DNA of 64,000 bases. Origin: Melampsora larici-populina 98AG31. Taxonomy: Eukaryota; Basidiomycota; Pucciniomycetes; Pucciniales; Melampsoraceae. The notes under the pieces are model-generated. The model made no database searches. It saw only the letters and a program-made list of their open reading frames with translations, and had not been told where the DNA came from. The stretch is from NCBI RefSeq assembly GCF_000204055.1, contig NW_006768771.1:995766-1059765 (forward strand), written 5' to 3'. This document shows positions 1 to 10,293 of this stretch, piece by piece. Position 1 is the first letter of the stretch; the number at the start of each line of letters is the position of its first letter. Made by a program: the position numbers and the translations under genes.

Positions 1-72
1 TCTTTAACTATGATTTATCGGAAACGTTGAAGGAAATTGTGATTAGTAAAGGGATTCGATGAATTAAATTAA

Positions 73-339
73 CTTTTTGAACAAGTATCTGAGCAGAATT
101 TTCGAAGCGAAGAAAATTGGGAAGGAGGGAACTTGGAAATGGTGAATACGTACGATATAAATAGGCTCAGGAAATTGATAGTCGACTAGCTTCATGCAGT
201 AAGCCATGACGCCAAAATCGGGGAGGTCAACCCCCATATGGACTGCAAGGGTTATGACAACGAAATATTCGAACTATCTAAGATCGATTATAAGATCAAG
301 GTGAGAGACGTTCCGTATCAGCTGAGGAAGGAGAGATGA
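73..339 (+). pseudogene. Degenerate coding remnant, unknown family
   Basis: From position 73 one frame reads as an acidic, protein-like stretch of about 88 codons (it includes FEQVSEQNF and, further on, GYDNEIFELSKIDYKIKV), interrupted by one TAG at 187-189 and ended by TGA at 337-339. No start codon or splice sites fit well. I do not recognise the family; the setting among transposon debris suggests an old element fragment. It could equally be chance open sequence. Confidence 0.28.
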
Positions 340-421
340 GATGAGGCTGAAAGAGTGAGTTGACTTACGGTTTTTGAGGTGAAGGCGAGATCGATGGCGT
401 CAGTCAGTCAAGGATTGGCTT

Positions 422-463
422 CCTTTCAGAGAAAATGCCGGATATCTGGCATTTTCTGAAAGG
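422..463. repeat. Imperfect hairpin
   Basis: The left arm starting CCTTTCAGAGAAAATGCC and the right arm GGCATTTTCTGAAAGG are inverted copies with a 2-nt bulge and a tiny loop (gatat). The stem is about 16 bp. It lies 250 bp downstream of the stop codon of the minus-strand orphan gene, so it could be a transcript-end structure or the end of a mobile element. Confidence 0.55.
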
Positions 464-540
464 AAAGGGGTGATATCGAGTATGGTAGTGGTTCCTTTGA
501 TGTAGTGGAATTAACCCGCTACTTCAAGGATCTGACAGCT

Positions 541-712
541 CGCAGCGTGGCGGTATTTCCGACCGCCCCACTAAATCCGCGCTCCCCTACATCGAAAAAA
601 ATTCTATGGGAGCGCGGGCGGGGCGCAAATACCCGCTGCACTGGGTATCCTGAAGCGCGGGCGGGGCGAACCGCTCCCCTTGCGCTCCCCTTCCGCTTTT
701 TGCGGCGGAACG
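541..712. repeat. GC-rich inverted-repeat-bearing block
   Basis: The block is sharply more GC-rich than its surroundings and holds repeated versions of the words gcgctccc, gggagcgc and gcgcgggcggggcg. Copies face each other, for example gcgctccc and gggagcgc separated by about 21 bp. It sits directly after the stop codon of the minus-strand orphan gene. It may be the compact terminal repeat of a small transposon. I see no coding function in it. Confidence 0.45.
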
Positions 713-714
713 CT

Positions 715-2163
715 TCAGACGTTGGTGGAAGCCTTTGATTTCTTCTTGGCAGTTGTGTGTTGATTATGCGAGATCGCTTTGATCATCGACTCTCCCTGCG
801 CCACAGTTGCAAATACTCGGGAGAGGCCGATTTCGCGATCTGCCCATTTAGTGATCGCAGGTACAGAGGTGTACTTCCGAGACCATCCAGTCCCGGTGTC
901 TTTAGCTGGAGGATGGGCACTGGCAGCTAGGAAGGCATACTTGAATTTTAATCGGTCGCCATCACGGGCAAGCTAAGAGGATCAAGCACGCATGAAACAT
1001 CAACCAATGCAGCAGAGCGAAGTGCAATAAGACACACTTACAAGTTTACCAAGCTGTCTAACACGCTTTAAGGAGCGTTTATTCATATCCTTTCCAGAGT
1101 GGCATTTGCCTTCACACCGAATGACTTTGGCGTGATCGACTAGTTCATCGTAGATAGGGCGATATTTTTCTTCATCTTCAAGAGTCAGCAAAGGTACTTG
1201 TGGAGCAGCTCCGTCCGGTTCAGGTTCCTCGTCAGTTGGCCGATCAAGATTGGGAATGCCTGCTAACGCAAAAAAATATTTGTCCATGAAAACTCGGCGT
1301 TGATCGGTAGTGTAAGTTTCTGTCCAAAGTCGGCCAGCCTTTTTGTTTCGAACTGCCAATACCATCCTCTCTCCTCCGTTTAATGGCACTAGATTGGATT
1401 GTATGATATCATCATCAGTTATCACACTTTATAACTGATTATGATAAACAGGTGAACATACTGCGAAGCTTTAGGGAGTCTTTCCCATACGCCATGAAAC
1501 GGCGAAAGGCATCACGAGACCGAGGATTAGTTACTCCTTCGCCACTATTCAGAAGAAAAAAGAAAGTCGTGAATTCGCTTATCGGTGCAGATTTGGAGGT
1601 GTAATTATGGGTACTTACAGTTTATCTTCCAAAGTTTCGAGTTTCACTTTGGCAAGTCCAGCAAACAGCAGCTTTGCTTTCCGATAATTATGTCTAGCTA
1701 TCTTTGCCGCCGATAGAATCTCGGAAGGTATGTGCGACGCATACTTCTCCCTTGCGTTGATCATTGCCTGAACACGAGATCCCATCCAAGTTCTCCCAAT
1801 AGTACTGATGTTTTGAAGAGTGAAAGTCTTGTCAAACTCTTCCACATCGTTACTGAAGGTTTCATTTGAAAGTGACACAATTGGATTATTGTTGGTCGGC
1901 TCGGGTGCAGAATTCGATTGTTGAGTGTCTCCAGCTTGATTTGCAGTTAAATTATTGTCCGCATCAGTGGCAGGATTTCCTTTTTGTTGCTTTCTTCCAC
2001 CGGCATTAGTGCTAGTTGTGTCACCCAAAGCAGTTGCTTGGTTGTGTTTCCTCGACGTCTTCGCTTGCGACTTTGATTTGTCAGTTTGTATCGCAGGTTG
2101 GGCTGCTGATGTGGCCGATTTTGAGGCGGATCCAGATCCTGATTTGGCACGAGTGGTTCTCAT
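715..2163 (-). CDS. Orphan four-exon gene, about 410 aa, function unknown
   Basis: I do not recognise this protein. Four exons join in frame on the minus strand: 2163-1619, 1544-1462, 1388-1042 and 972-715. Each intron has a consensus donor (GTAAGT, GTATGT, GTAAGT) and an AG acceptor, and the second has a CTGAT branch-like site before its TAG. The result is an open frame of about 410 codons ending in TGA. Residues 1-90 are low complexity (Thr, Ser, Gln, Asn, Lys, Ala) and look disordered. The C-terminal two thirds is ordered and mixed (LGEGVTNPRSRDAFRRFM across the first junction, GWSRKYTSVPAITKWADREI near the end). There is no signal peptide or membrane segment. A rust-lineage gene, or an accessory protein of a mobile element, are both possible. 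The intact splicing and frame argue against a dead copy. Confidence 0.68.
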
Positions 2164-2335
2164 ATTGATTCTGAAGAATGGAGGTTATTGAAAAAAACCG
2201 GCTTGATGATGGTTGAAGGGCGGAGGTGGTCAGGAAGTGAAGAAGATCGATAGTGGAGGTTCAGAAGTTGGATGTTGGAAATGAGGATGAAGGCTTGGTC
2301 CGATCGGAAAGTGGCGTGAGGGCTCAGACGTATCC

Positions 2336-2541
2336 CATACCATCTCGGGGCCAGAGGTATCTGGCCGGATACGTCTGGCTGCTAACCCAGACCATCTCGG
2401 GGCCAGACGTATCTGGCCGGATACGCCTGGCTGCTATCCCAGACCATATCGGGGCCAGACGTATCTGGCCGGATACGCCTGGCTGCTATCCCAGACCATA
2501 TCGGGGCCAGACGTATCTGGCCGGATACGTCTGGCTGCTAC
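2336..2541. repeat. 52-bp tandem repeat, about four copies
   Basis: The word gtatctggcc recurs at 2357, 2409, 2461 and 2513, an exact 52-bp spacing. Each unit contains gtatctggccggatac, a near-palindrome. Just downstream (2560-2625) the related words ccagatgtatctgg and cagatggatctgg appear once each. An open frame runs through the array only because 52 bp repeats are stop-poor here; it is not a gene. Confidence 0.9.
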
Positions 2542-2836
2542 ATTATATCCGGTGTCTTCTTTCACACCAGATGTATCTGGTGTATCTGGGCCCAAATATG
2601 GGGTTCTCGCTGTTCAGATCAGATGGATCTGGGTAATACAATCGATCAAACAGCACTGGGTGTGTTTCTCTTGATCCAGAGCTTGAGAAAGTGTGGATCA
2701 GGTCTCGATCTAGGCACCACATGCGAAAGGAAGAGTCAAGGATCAAGTATACCCAATAGGTTCGGAGAAAGACCTAGAAAGACTCGTATATTCTTCAAAC
2801 AAACAGTGGTGACCTGGGAAAGGAATTGATCATTCC

Positions 2837-3305
2837 CACCCCAGTCATTTGAATGTGTATGTGTATAAACTCAACATCAACTCTGAATGGGAAAGAGAAG
2901 GAGCGCTAAGGAGCCTCTTGTTCATGTTATACATTCTTACATTTCAGAGGAGCCTCTCGTTCTTTTTATACATAAGTACTTACTTTTTAGAGAAGAACAC
3001 ATAAGTGTCAAATGAAGCATGCCGTTTCAATACTATACAATTTTATACTTTTAATAGAGTCTCCCGGTATAGACACAATAAATATATCAGACCCACTGTT
3101 TGACGTTCATGATGTGAATGATTACAGGGGCTCATTCCAAAACCGAAAGTCGCTTTCTTTGAGCTTTTGGAACAATCTAAGATCCCAAAAACCGCATAAG
3201 TAAGTTGATGTTGGACCAAATGCAATGATACAATGATGAGGTGTGTTCAAGAAGGAAATTGAAGGGTACTTCACTGACACGAAATTTCCAAAAGGACAGT
3301 GGCAA
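2837..3305. other. AT-rich spacer, no gene seen
   Basis: Between the minisatellite region and the satellite I see no gene with splice signals or a recognisable product. The duplicated phrase gaggagcctct(t/c)gttc near 2908 and 2946 is a short direct repeat. Confidence 0.4.
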
Positions 3306-3307
3306 CT

Positions 3308-4114
3308 TGTAAGGGCCACCAAAAGTTTTACTTGAGGTTTCTGAAATACTGAAATTAGGAATATCTCAGCGGATATTACTCCAAACCTGATGATCCAATA
3401 ATGAAAGATGTTGAAAATGAAAATTCAACGGTAGTTAATTATGACCAAATGTGGAAAACTCTTTGTTGTGAGGGCCAAAACAAGCTTTATTTGAAGTGTT
3501 GGGACATTCTGAACTGGTGAAAAATGCAATATCTCAGCAGATATTAGTCCCATCCTAATGATTCAACAATAAAAGTTGTTGGAAAAAAAATTTCAACTGT
3601 AGTTTATTATGACAAAATTTGCAAAATCCATTGTTGTGAGGGCCAACAAAAGGTTTACTTGAGGTGTCGGGAGATTCTGAAATACTGAAATTTGGCATAT
3701 CTCAGCGGATATTACTCCAAACCTGATGATCCAATAATGAAAGATGTTGAAAATGAAAATTCAACTGTAGTTAATTATGACCAAATGTGGAAAACTCTTT
3801 GTTGTGAGGGCCAACACAAGCTTTATTTGAAGTGTTGGGACATTCTGAACTGGTGAAAAATGCAATATCTCAGCAGATATTAGTCCCATCCTAATGATTC
3901 AACAATGAAAGTTGTTGGAAAAAAAATTTCAACTGTAGTTTATTATGACAAAATTTGCAAAATCCTTTGCTGTGAGGGCCAACAACAAAAGGTTTACTTG
4001 AGGGGTCGGGAGATTCTGAAATGGAGAAAATTGCAATATCTCAGCAGATATTACTCCAAACCTGATGATCCAATAATGAAAGTGATTCCAAATAGAAAAA
4101 TATTTTCCATTTAA
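3308..4114. repeat. Satellite-like tandem array with dimeric higher-order unit
   Basis: The A-type monomer (cctgatgatccaataatgaa) starts at 3386, 3722 and 4061. A diverged B-type monomer (cctaatgattcaacaat) starts at 3553 and 3890. A to B is 167-168 bp and A to A is 336-339 bp, so the array alternates A-B-A-B-A with a monomer of about 168 bp. Shared words across all units include atatctcagc, gtgagggccaa and gattctgaa. About 4.8 monomers are present. The open frames over it are incidental. Confidence 0.9.
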
Positions 4115-4531
4115 TAAGAGAATTTTTCAAAAAGACCACTTCTTGGTGCACTTTTGGTGCAAATGAGCATTTGATGCACATTTTGACATGTCCATATCTC
4201 CGCCAGTTTTTGTTATTTATTATTTGCCTTTGTTCTAGTGATTTCCTGAACATTTTTAGGGGTAGTTTATTAGTGAAGTTTGAGCCTAAAGTGACTTTGA
4301 AAATTCTCTAAAATTTCAGCTCAGAATCGCATATATTTGATGTTTTAAGCTCAAGTATGCCAACATCACTCATTTTGCTCAAATGTGGTTTGTTCAAGGA
4401 GGGGAAATCAAATGCCATAAGTATATATAGTGCATTTGAAACACATTTGAACATAAAATAACCCACCTGAAATCACATCCACCCACTATAATCACTAATT
4501 TGACATCCTTGATGACCATATTAGTGACTTT

Positions 4532-4561
4532 AGGCCAGCACCAACCTCATGGTGCTGGCCT
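4532..4561. repeat. Perfect 11-bp hairpin
   Basis: The arms aggccagcacc (4532-4542) and ggtgctggcct (4551-4561) are exact inverted copies around an 8-nt loop. A second small hairpin (gttgcact ... agtgcaac) lies just downstream near 4587-4610. Nothing around it is coding. It may mark the end of a small element. Confidence 0.65.
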
Positions 4562-4611
4562 TGTTATTATTTATGAATCCAAATTGTGTTGCACTCTTGA
4601 TAAAGTGCAAC

Positions 4612-5593
4612 AGCAGATACTTATACTTATCTGTAAGAATCAATCAAGAAATAAGTCAGTGTCATAAAGGAATGTCATGAAGAAACAAGGAGAGATAATA
4701 AAGAGGAATCAAACCAACACTCAAACCATCAAATCAAACTCAATCATCAATAAGTTGTTTGTGAATCAAAAGATTCTTCTCTTTAAAGCTTGAAGAAATT
4801 CTCAAATATATTTGAGATAAATAACAAATCAAGATAGAGGTGTATATATACAAAGGTTGAAAAAAAACATAGTATCATTAAGATGGTACATGAACATGTT
4901 CAGATGATGAACTGCGTTGAGAAGAAAATTCCTTCAATCTCCAACTCCTGGAGGAATTTTTTGCACCTCTACATGGGAGTATGAGGGCCTGATGTTATGG
5001 TAGATAGGTGCTACCTTCTGCCTTCAATTCTGAAGGTAGCATTGGTCCAATGACCAAACTGATAGCAGGTTGATAAGGACGGTAGGCTGGTGGTACGCAC
5101 TATACACCCAATTTATATGATGAAATGAAAGACTCTGACAACTTGAATTTTAAATCACCACTGTTGACTAGCTTTGTAATAGCATGGTAAACAAGTGTTC
5201 TAAGATATAGATGGTTCTGATGAGCACTATTTTATTTCCATCCAACACCACCATATACTATAACCAACTTTCCATATCATTGTAATTTGATATTATGATG
5301 TTGTATGATGAATGTCATTCAGCAATGAATGATGAATCATAATCATTCATCATTCAGAATGATGATACAATGATGATACATAGTGTCATCATTCAGCATC
5401 AGCGTTATACTTCAAGAGGAAAAGCTATAATGTACATCAGTCCGTTTTTCAGCGAAATTGGTGTGTCCAAATACGTCATCCAGGCCCAATTGAATATGAA
5501 CAATCACATGTCCCCAACGCATTCCAGACTAGTTGACTGAAAGTGTTTTTTTTTTGACAAGTTGCCATCAAATCTGTTAGTCTTCATTTTTGT
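4612..5593. other. Non-coding stretch upstream of the KDZ gene
   Basis: No gene recognised. Near 5300-5400 there is a dense run of ATGATGAATG-like words in both orientations (atgatgaat, attcatcat), which can fold on itself and may belong to the 5' flank of the KDZ element. Confidence 0.35.
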
Positions 5594-5704
5594 TTGAAAG
5601 CGGAAAATGAAACGTTTGAACAACTTCCTTTTCCGTTAGTTTTTCTAATACGTCGTATCAGTTTTTTTCGGTTCAACGTACGCATCAAACATACATCAAA
5701 CACA

Positions 5705-8700
5705 ATGTCTGACTCGCGAATACCGTGCCCTCTTGGCAAGCTTGTTCAAAAGAAATCTAGGCGCCTGGGCAGTTCGGCGCAAGAATTAGCCGATCTTGAA
5801 GAGATGGAGGAGGACTATGTGGTTCCTTTTCTTGATAGACTATCGCAGGCCATTATTCACCCCGAGCAACTCGATACGAACAATACAAATCATCCGCCAT
5901 CACCGCAAGATCAATTTGATCATAACTTCAATGACGTCGGCGATGATGTTAGGATGATGACTGACGAATCGAGTTCAGATTCTGAGTCGGATGTGGACTC
6001 AGAACCCGAAATTCCTGGATTGGCTTACGTTCATCTCACTGGCTGCTCAACCTATCAGGAACGCCGGATAAGGGAAGCTCAAAAATGGAAAGAGATCACT
6101 GGAGTGATGTTCTTGACTTTCATGAAATGTCGGCTGATTAGAAGAGGTTAACCAGATAAGTGGAATCTTGATTTGAAAAAGCCATGCTATTGCAACAAAT
6201 CTAGGACGACCACGCGAACAGTTGACTTGATTGACATAATTGGTTAGTTTTGTGTTTTTAAGTTTTAATGGCTGAGTAACTAACTTTTGTCGAAACAGGC
6301 AGCTGGAGAGTTCCAGTGATGTTCTGCTCGTGCCAAATTGATCAGGTGCGACTTATTCAGATGGGATATATAGGTAGCTCACCCGGACACCCTCAAACGG
6401 CGTTCTCCATTCGAATGCTTTGTTTTCATCACTGTATCTGGAAATATTGCAACGTCCGGGTGCAACCTTTTGCACAGGCAATTGACAACTTCCTTGATTT
6501 GACTCACGCCATCCTCTGGAACCGAAAAGGGGAAGACGTAAGGCTCTTGGACATTGAAATCAACTCAAGCTTCATTCTGATTTACGTGCTTTTATATGTA
6601 ATATAGGCTAGACAGTGGAGATTTACACTCACATCGGCCGTGGATGTTTATCGAGAAATGATGCGATTAGAACAAGAATTAAGCGAGCAAGCACTTGAAC
6701 TTACGGGCTTTGGAAAGCTCAAATCGAAATGTCCAAGATGTTACGGACGGTTTTCAGGACGGCTACCGGCAGATGAACCTGATGTGCTGGTCTGTCTTGA
6801 TTGCAACTTCCAGCAGCGTCGCCATAAATCTGCGAGTGTTGAATTGGACGCCATTCAAAAAAAGATACCTTCACTCTTCTTGTCCAAAGACCACCTGAAC
6901 AAGTGGGCTCAGAAACCTGATCCGAATCGAGCTCTGTCCGCAGTGGGTACTGGGAATCTTTCTTACTGAAATTTGAGCTCATACCTGTGTGTTACGTCGA
7001 CAGGATCAGTGCAGCACTCAACATACAGCGGCAAACGACCGCCGTACTGGTAGTACATGGCGAGCATTTGATGACACTGGCTTATCTGTCATGTGTTGCA
7101 GGCACGACCACGTCCTGGCCTATGTGAACGTGGTTCAAAGTGGAGAAAAGTGTGTACTTACTTCTTGTTTCTTCTCCCAATAATCAAGATAATCGGAAAC
7201 TGATGGTATGATATCAGAGCTTATTTTGCACATGCTTTGATTGATTGGCTGTTTAAACAGCTTCGTAGTGCAGAAGGTCCACCTAAACGAGTGGGTGTCA
7301 TCTACGACATCGGGTGTAATCTCGAGAAGGGAATTGTAAAGGTGAGTCCAGAAAAACCACTCAAACCAAACAATCCATCTTCACTGATACTGTTTCGTGA
7401 GTTTATCAATAGCATAAGCTTTTTGAGACGGAAAGGAATGATGGTCAAATGAAATTTGCGACAGGCGCGTTTCATTCATATGCCCATGCATATGGATGTC
7501 GACTCGCCTATGATCCGCGAAGGAATAAGGGTTGGGGAAAATCAGATGGTGAAGGACCTGAACGTGTGTGGTTCAAACTGTCCTCGCAAGTTTCTGTCAA
7601 TCGCTATGCAACAAGTCAGCATAGACTTGTATCGTTGGAGCTCAAAACGAAGCACATGAATCGTGTCTCCCTTGAGAACACGGGTGAGATAGATTATCTT
7701 TGAATAATCTAAACTACCCACTGATATTGCCAATATCGATTTGAAACAGTCAAATCATTCCAATCAAAATTGAAACAATATGAGAAAGAGCTTGCCGACA
7801 ACGAACAGATACTTGAAGGCTTGTGGATTTCGGAGGGGAGGCTTCCCGAGTATTATGCCGAGCAGTGGGCTCGGCAACGTGAATGTCAGCTTGAACTCCT
7901 GGGTAACCATGCTCTACAGGACTTGACTGCCCAGTTGGAGCGTTTGGTCGACCTTGAAGAGAACCTGCGGGTGTCTGTGTAAGTCTTCATTTGGTTCAGT
8001 TGTCAACTCATAATCATCATATTGACCACTCTCTCTTAGTCGGCGTCTGGAGGAGCTTCGTGAGAAGCGTCGAAGAACTCGAACCGAAGACGAAAATGCT
8101 GAACTTGCTAGCCTTCCTGCCAATCTTGTCTTTTTGGAAGTGGAAATAAACGAGGTTGTTGCTGAACTAGGAAGCGAAGACTTTCGAGAAATTCCAGGAG
8201 CCTCAGGTGCATTCTCATTTGAATCTACTGATTGGCTTGATGGTACTTAGCCTTTTTGAATTTGTCACTTTTGCCACTTTTTCAAGACCAAAAAGGCAGG
8301 GCTCTGATACGAATTCGAATCGCCAAGTCCCGTCTGTACGAAGCCAGAGTTGGGATAATAGATTTACAAAAACGTTGGGATAAACCAGGCCTAGGTATGT
8401 GAATTACCTGGCTTCTGATACTTCTCCAACAACGAGGTAGCTTATTGCTATACATGTTAGGCACAAAGGTCCAACAATCTTTCAAACAGCAGATGAGAGC
8501 GAAGATAAAATTATTGAAAAAGAAGTGGAATACATATCATGATCTTGTTATCAAGTATAACGACACCTACGATCCGGATGATCCAATAATTTGCCCAAAC
8601 CTAGAGCGTGTACAAAAGTTGGATATTGAGGACGCATTCTGGAACTTTGGCAACTTGACCCATCCAGAAGAAGACTGGGCTGTAAATCCGGCTACGCAAG

Positions 8701-9310
8701 CAGGCATTGACGCCTTTTTGAAGATACGAGGCTGTACTGAAGAACTACGGCGTATTGGCCTTGAAGTACTCCAAGTGGTGGATTGGTCATTGGAAATGTC
8801 AGTCAAACTGGAGTCATTAATGACTGTATGTGACGCAGGTATGTACATTTCTTTTTCATGTGAAATAAAACTCATCTGACATCAACCTTTGGTGATACCA
8901 TAGCTTGGCGAAGTGATGATTTTGATCACCGCAAGCCAATTGAGTGGGTATTTGGGAAGCCTCAGGTTTCAAAGCAAATTTGGGATGAGTGCGCGGAAGT
9001 TTTGGCTTCACTGCACTCATCACTATTGCACGATCACTGTCGTCTATGGATCAATTGGGGTCCTGACAGTATGGTAGATTTATTGCATCAAACATGCACA
9101 TATACCGATGTCCCGGTTGAGGTGTATGAAGAATTGTCTCAAGGTTGGATGAGACTGGTCCGTGGCGCTCTTGCTACATGGGATATTCTAGTCCCTTGCG
9201 GACGGGCAGCTGATAACCTGGAAGTGGCTCCTGAAAATGATGATGAGATCTTCTACAATGAATTGGCAATACTTCTTGATGATGTAATGATAGATGGAGA
9301 TGTGTTATGA
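5705..9310 (+). pseudogene. KDZ transposase gene with CxC1-type cysteine cluster, one in-frame stop
   Basis: This is a multi-exon Kyakuja-Dileera-Zisupton transposase gene. Exon 1 (5705-6242) has an acidic Ser/Asp segment and then, after an in-frame TAA at 6149-6151, the cysteine cluster PCYCNKSRTTTRTVDLIDII. Exon 2 (6299-6537) carries FCSCQIDQ and the CxC1-like HHCIWKYCNVRVQPFAQAI. Exon 3 starts at 6607 (ARQWRFTLTSAVDVYREM) with two CxxC pairs. Later exons carry QHTAANDRRTGSTWRAFDD, CRHD, YDIGCNLEKGI, then HSYAHAYGC and SDGEGPERVW, the conserved KDZ catalytic region, followed by a long helical C-terminal part ending at TGA in 9310. Introns are short with GT..AG borders; some downstream borders are not fixed. 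The TAA sits exactly where reading otherwise continues without a gap, so this copy is probably inactive unless the stop is read through. Confidence 0.85.
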
Positions 9311-9359
9311 CGTAATTAATGTTTTTGGTGTGTTTTTGATAGTGAGTTGAGAAGATTTA

Positions 9360-9841
9360 TCTGGCCTTCAGACTCATCCGAAAGGCGTGTTGACCTGTTA
9401 CAGATATATCTGGGGAGCGGATGCATCTGTGACTGGATACTCTGGTATCCTCACACATCTGGAAAGCGCTTCACAGATATTGAGTTGAATCTGACATGGC
9501 TTACATCATCATCTGCCAGTGGGTCATCCGGCCAGATGCATTTATTAGTGCTTGTAAGCAGATGCATCTGAGATCCGGAACATCCAGATGCATCTGGTAG
9601 TCTGCCAATTGGTTATATTGGACAAACAGCAGAAGCATCTGACCAATGACCCAGATCAGTGTGTCCGGATGCATCTGGAATCACAGTGCACAGAACACGT
9701 GATGAATCACACTCAGATGCATCTGGGGTCCCAGTGTACAGAACTTGTCAGGTAAAGCACACTCAGATGGATCTGGGGCCAGATGTAATGTGGCTACATG
9801 ACTTACACGGCCCACTATTGGCCCAGATCCATCTGGAGCAT
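9360..9841. repeat. Cluster of short palindromes built on CAGATGCATCTG
   Basis: The 12-bp perfect palindrome CAGATGCATCTG and one-base variants occur at about nine irregularly spaced places (for example near 9420, 9532, 9560, 9585, 9630, 9668, 9714, 9764 and 9822). It starts about 50 bp after the KDZ stop codon. Related words occur in the array at 2.34-2.62 kb on the other side of the KDZ gene. The spacing is irregular, so it is not a simple tandem repeat. It resembles subterminal repeats of a transposon, possibly transposase binding sites. Confidence 0.75.
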
Positions 9842-9989
9842 TAGGCAGAGAGAATTGTGACCTTTGATTTTTTTTCAAAGGCCACTTCAGATGTGTCTAA
9901 AGGGTCTGGAAGGGTCTGAATACGCATTTTCGGACTGGATCCGGCAGGTTTCCTCTTTTTTTTTCGGATACAGTCCGAAGCATTTTGGT

Positions 9990-10250
9990 GACACAGGTGC
10001 CGACAACACCGTGACGGAATACGCAATTCGAAACGGAAAGTCGAGGGATCGTTCTGTGAACCTCGAGTGGCGACGATTACAAGACTTGCTGATCCGAGAC
10101 CAGGCATGTATAGAAGTAAGAAGGGTGAAGTCAGAGGACAACGCCGCCGATCGGCTCTCACGAGGCCTAGACTCCACAAAACATGTCACAGATATAGTAT
10201 TAGTAGACATACCAGAAGACCTTAAAGGATTTGTCGTGCAGGAGAAATAA
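9990..10250 (+). pseudogene. C-terminal RNase H fragment of a DIRS/Ngaro-type retroelement
   Basis: The open frame carries GADNTVTEYAIRNGKSRD, then LEWRRLQDLL and SEDNAADRLSRG, which is the last third of a retroelement RNase H domain with its conserved Asp residues (ADN and NAAD). The reverse transcriptase and the first part of RNase H that should precede it are absent; immediately upstream is the palindrome cluster. The frame stops at 10248-10250, 43 bp before the recombinase ATG, as expected for neighbouring ORFs of one YR retrotransposon. The element is therefore 5' truncated, either by incomplete copying or by rearrangement at about 9.85-9.99 kb. Confidence 0.75.
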
Positions 10251-10293
10251 AGCCCAACGAAAATAACGACTACCAAGAAATCGGCCTCCCTAG

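Noticed and set aside
2253..2636. 127-codon ORF
   Set aside because: It is almost wholly the 52-bp tandem repeat read through; the protein is the repeat in rotating frames and has no independent support.
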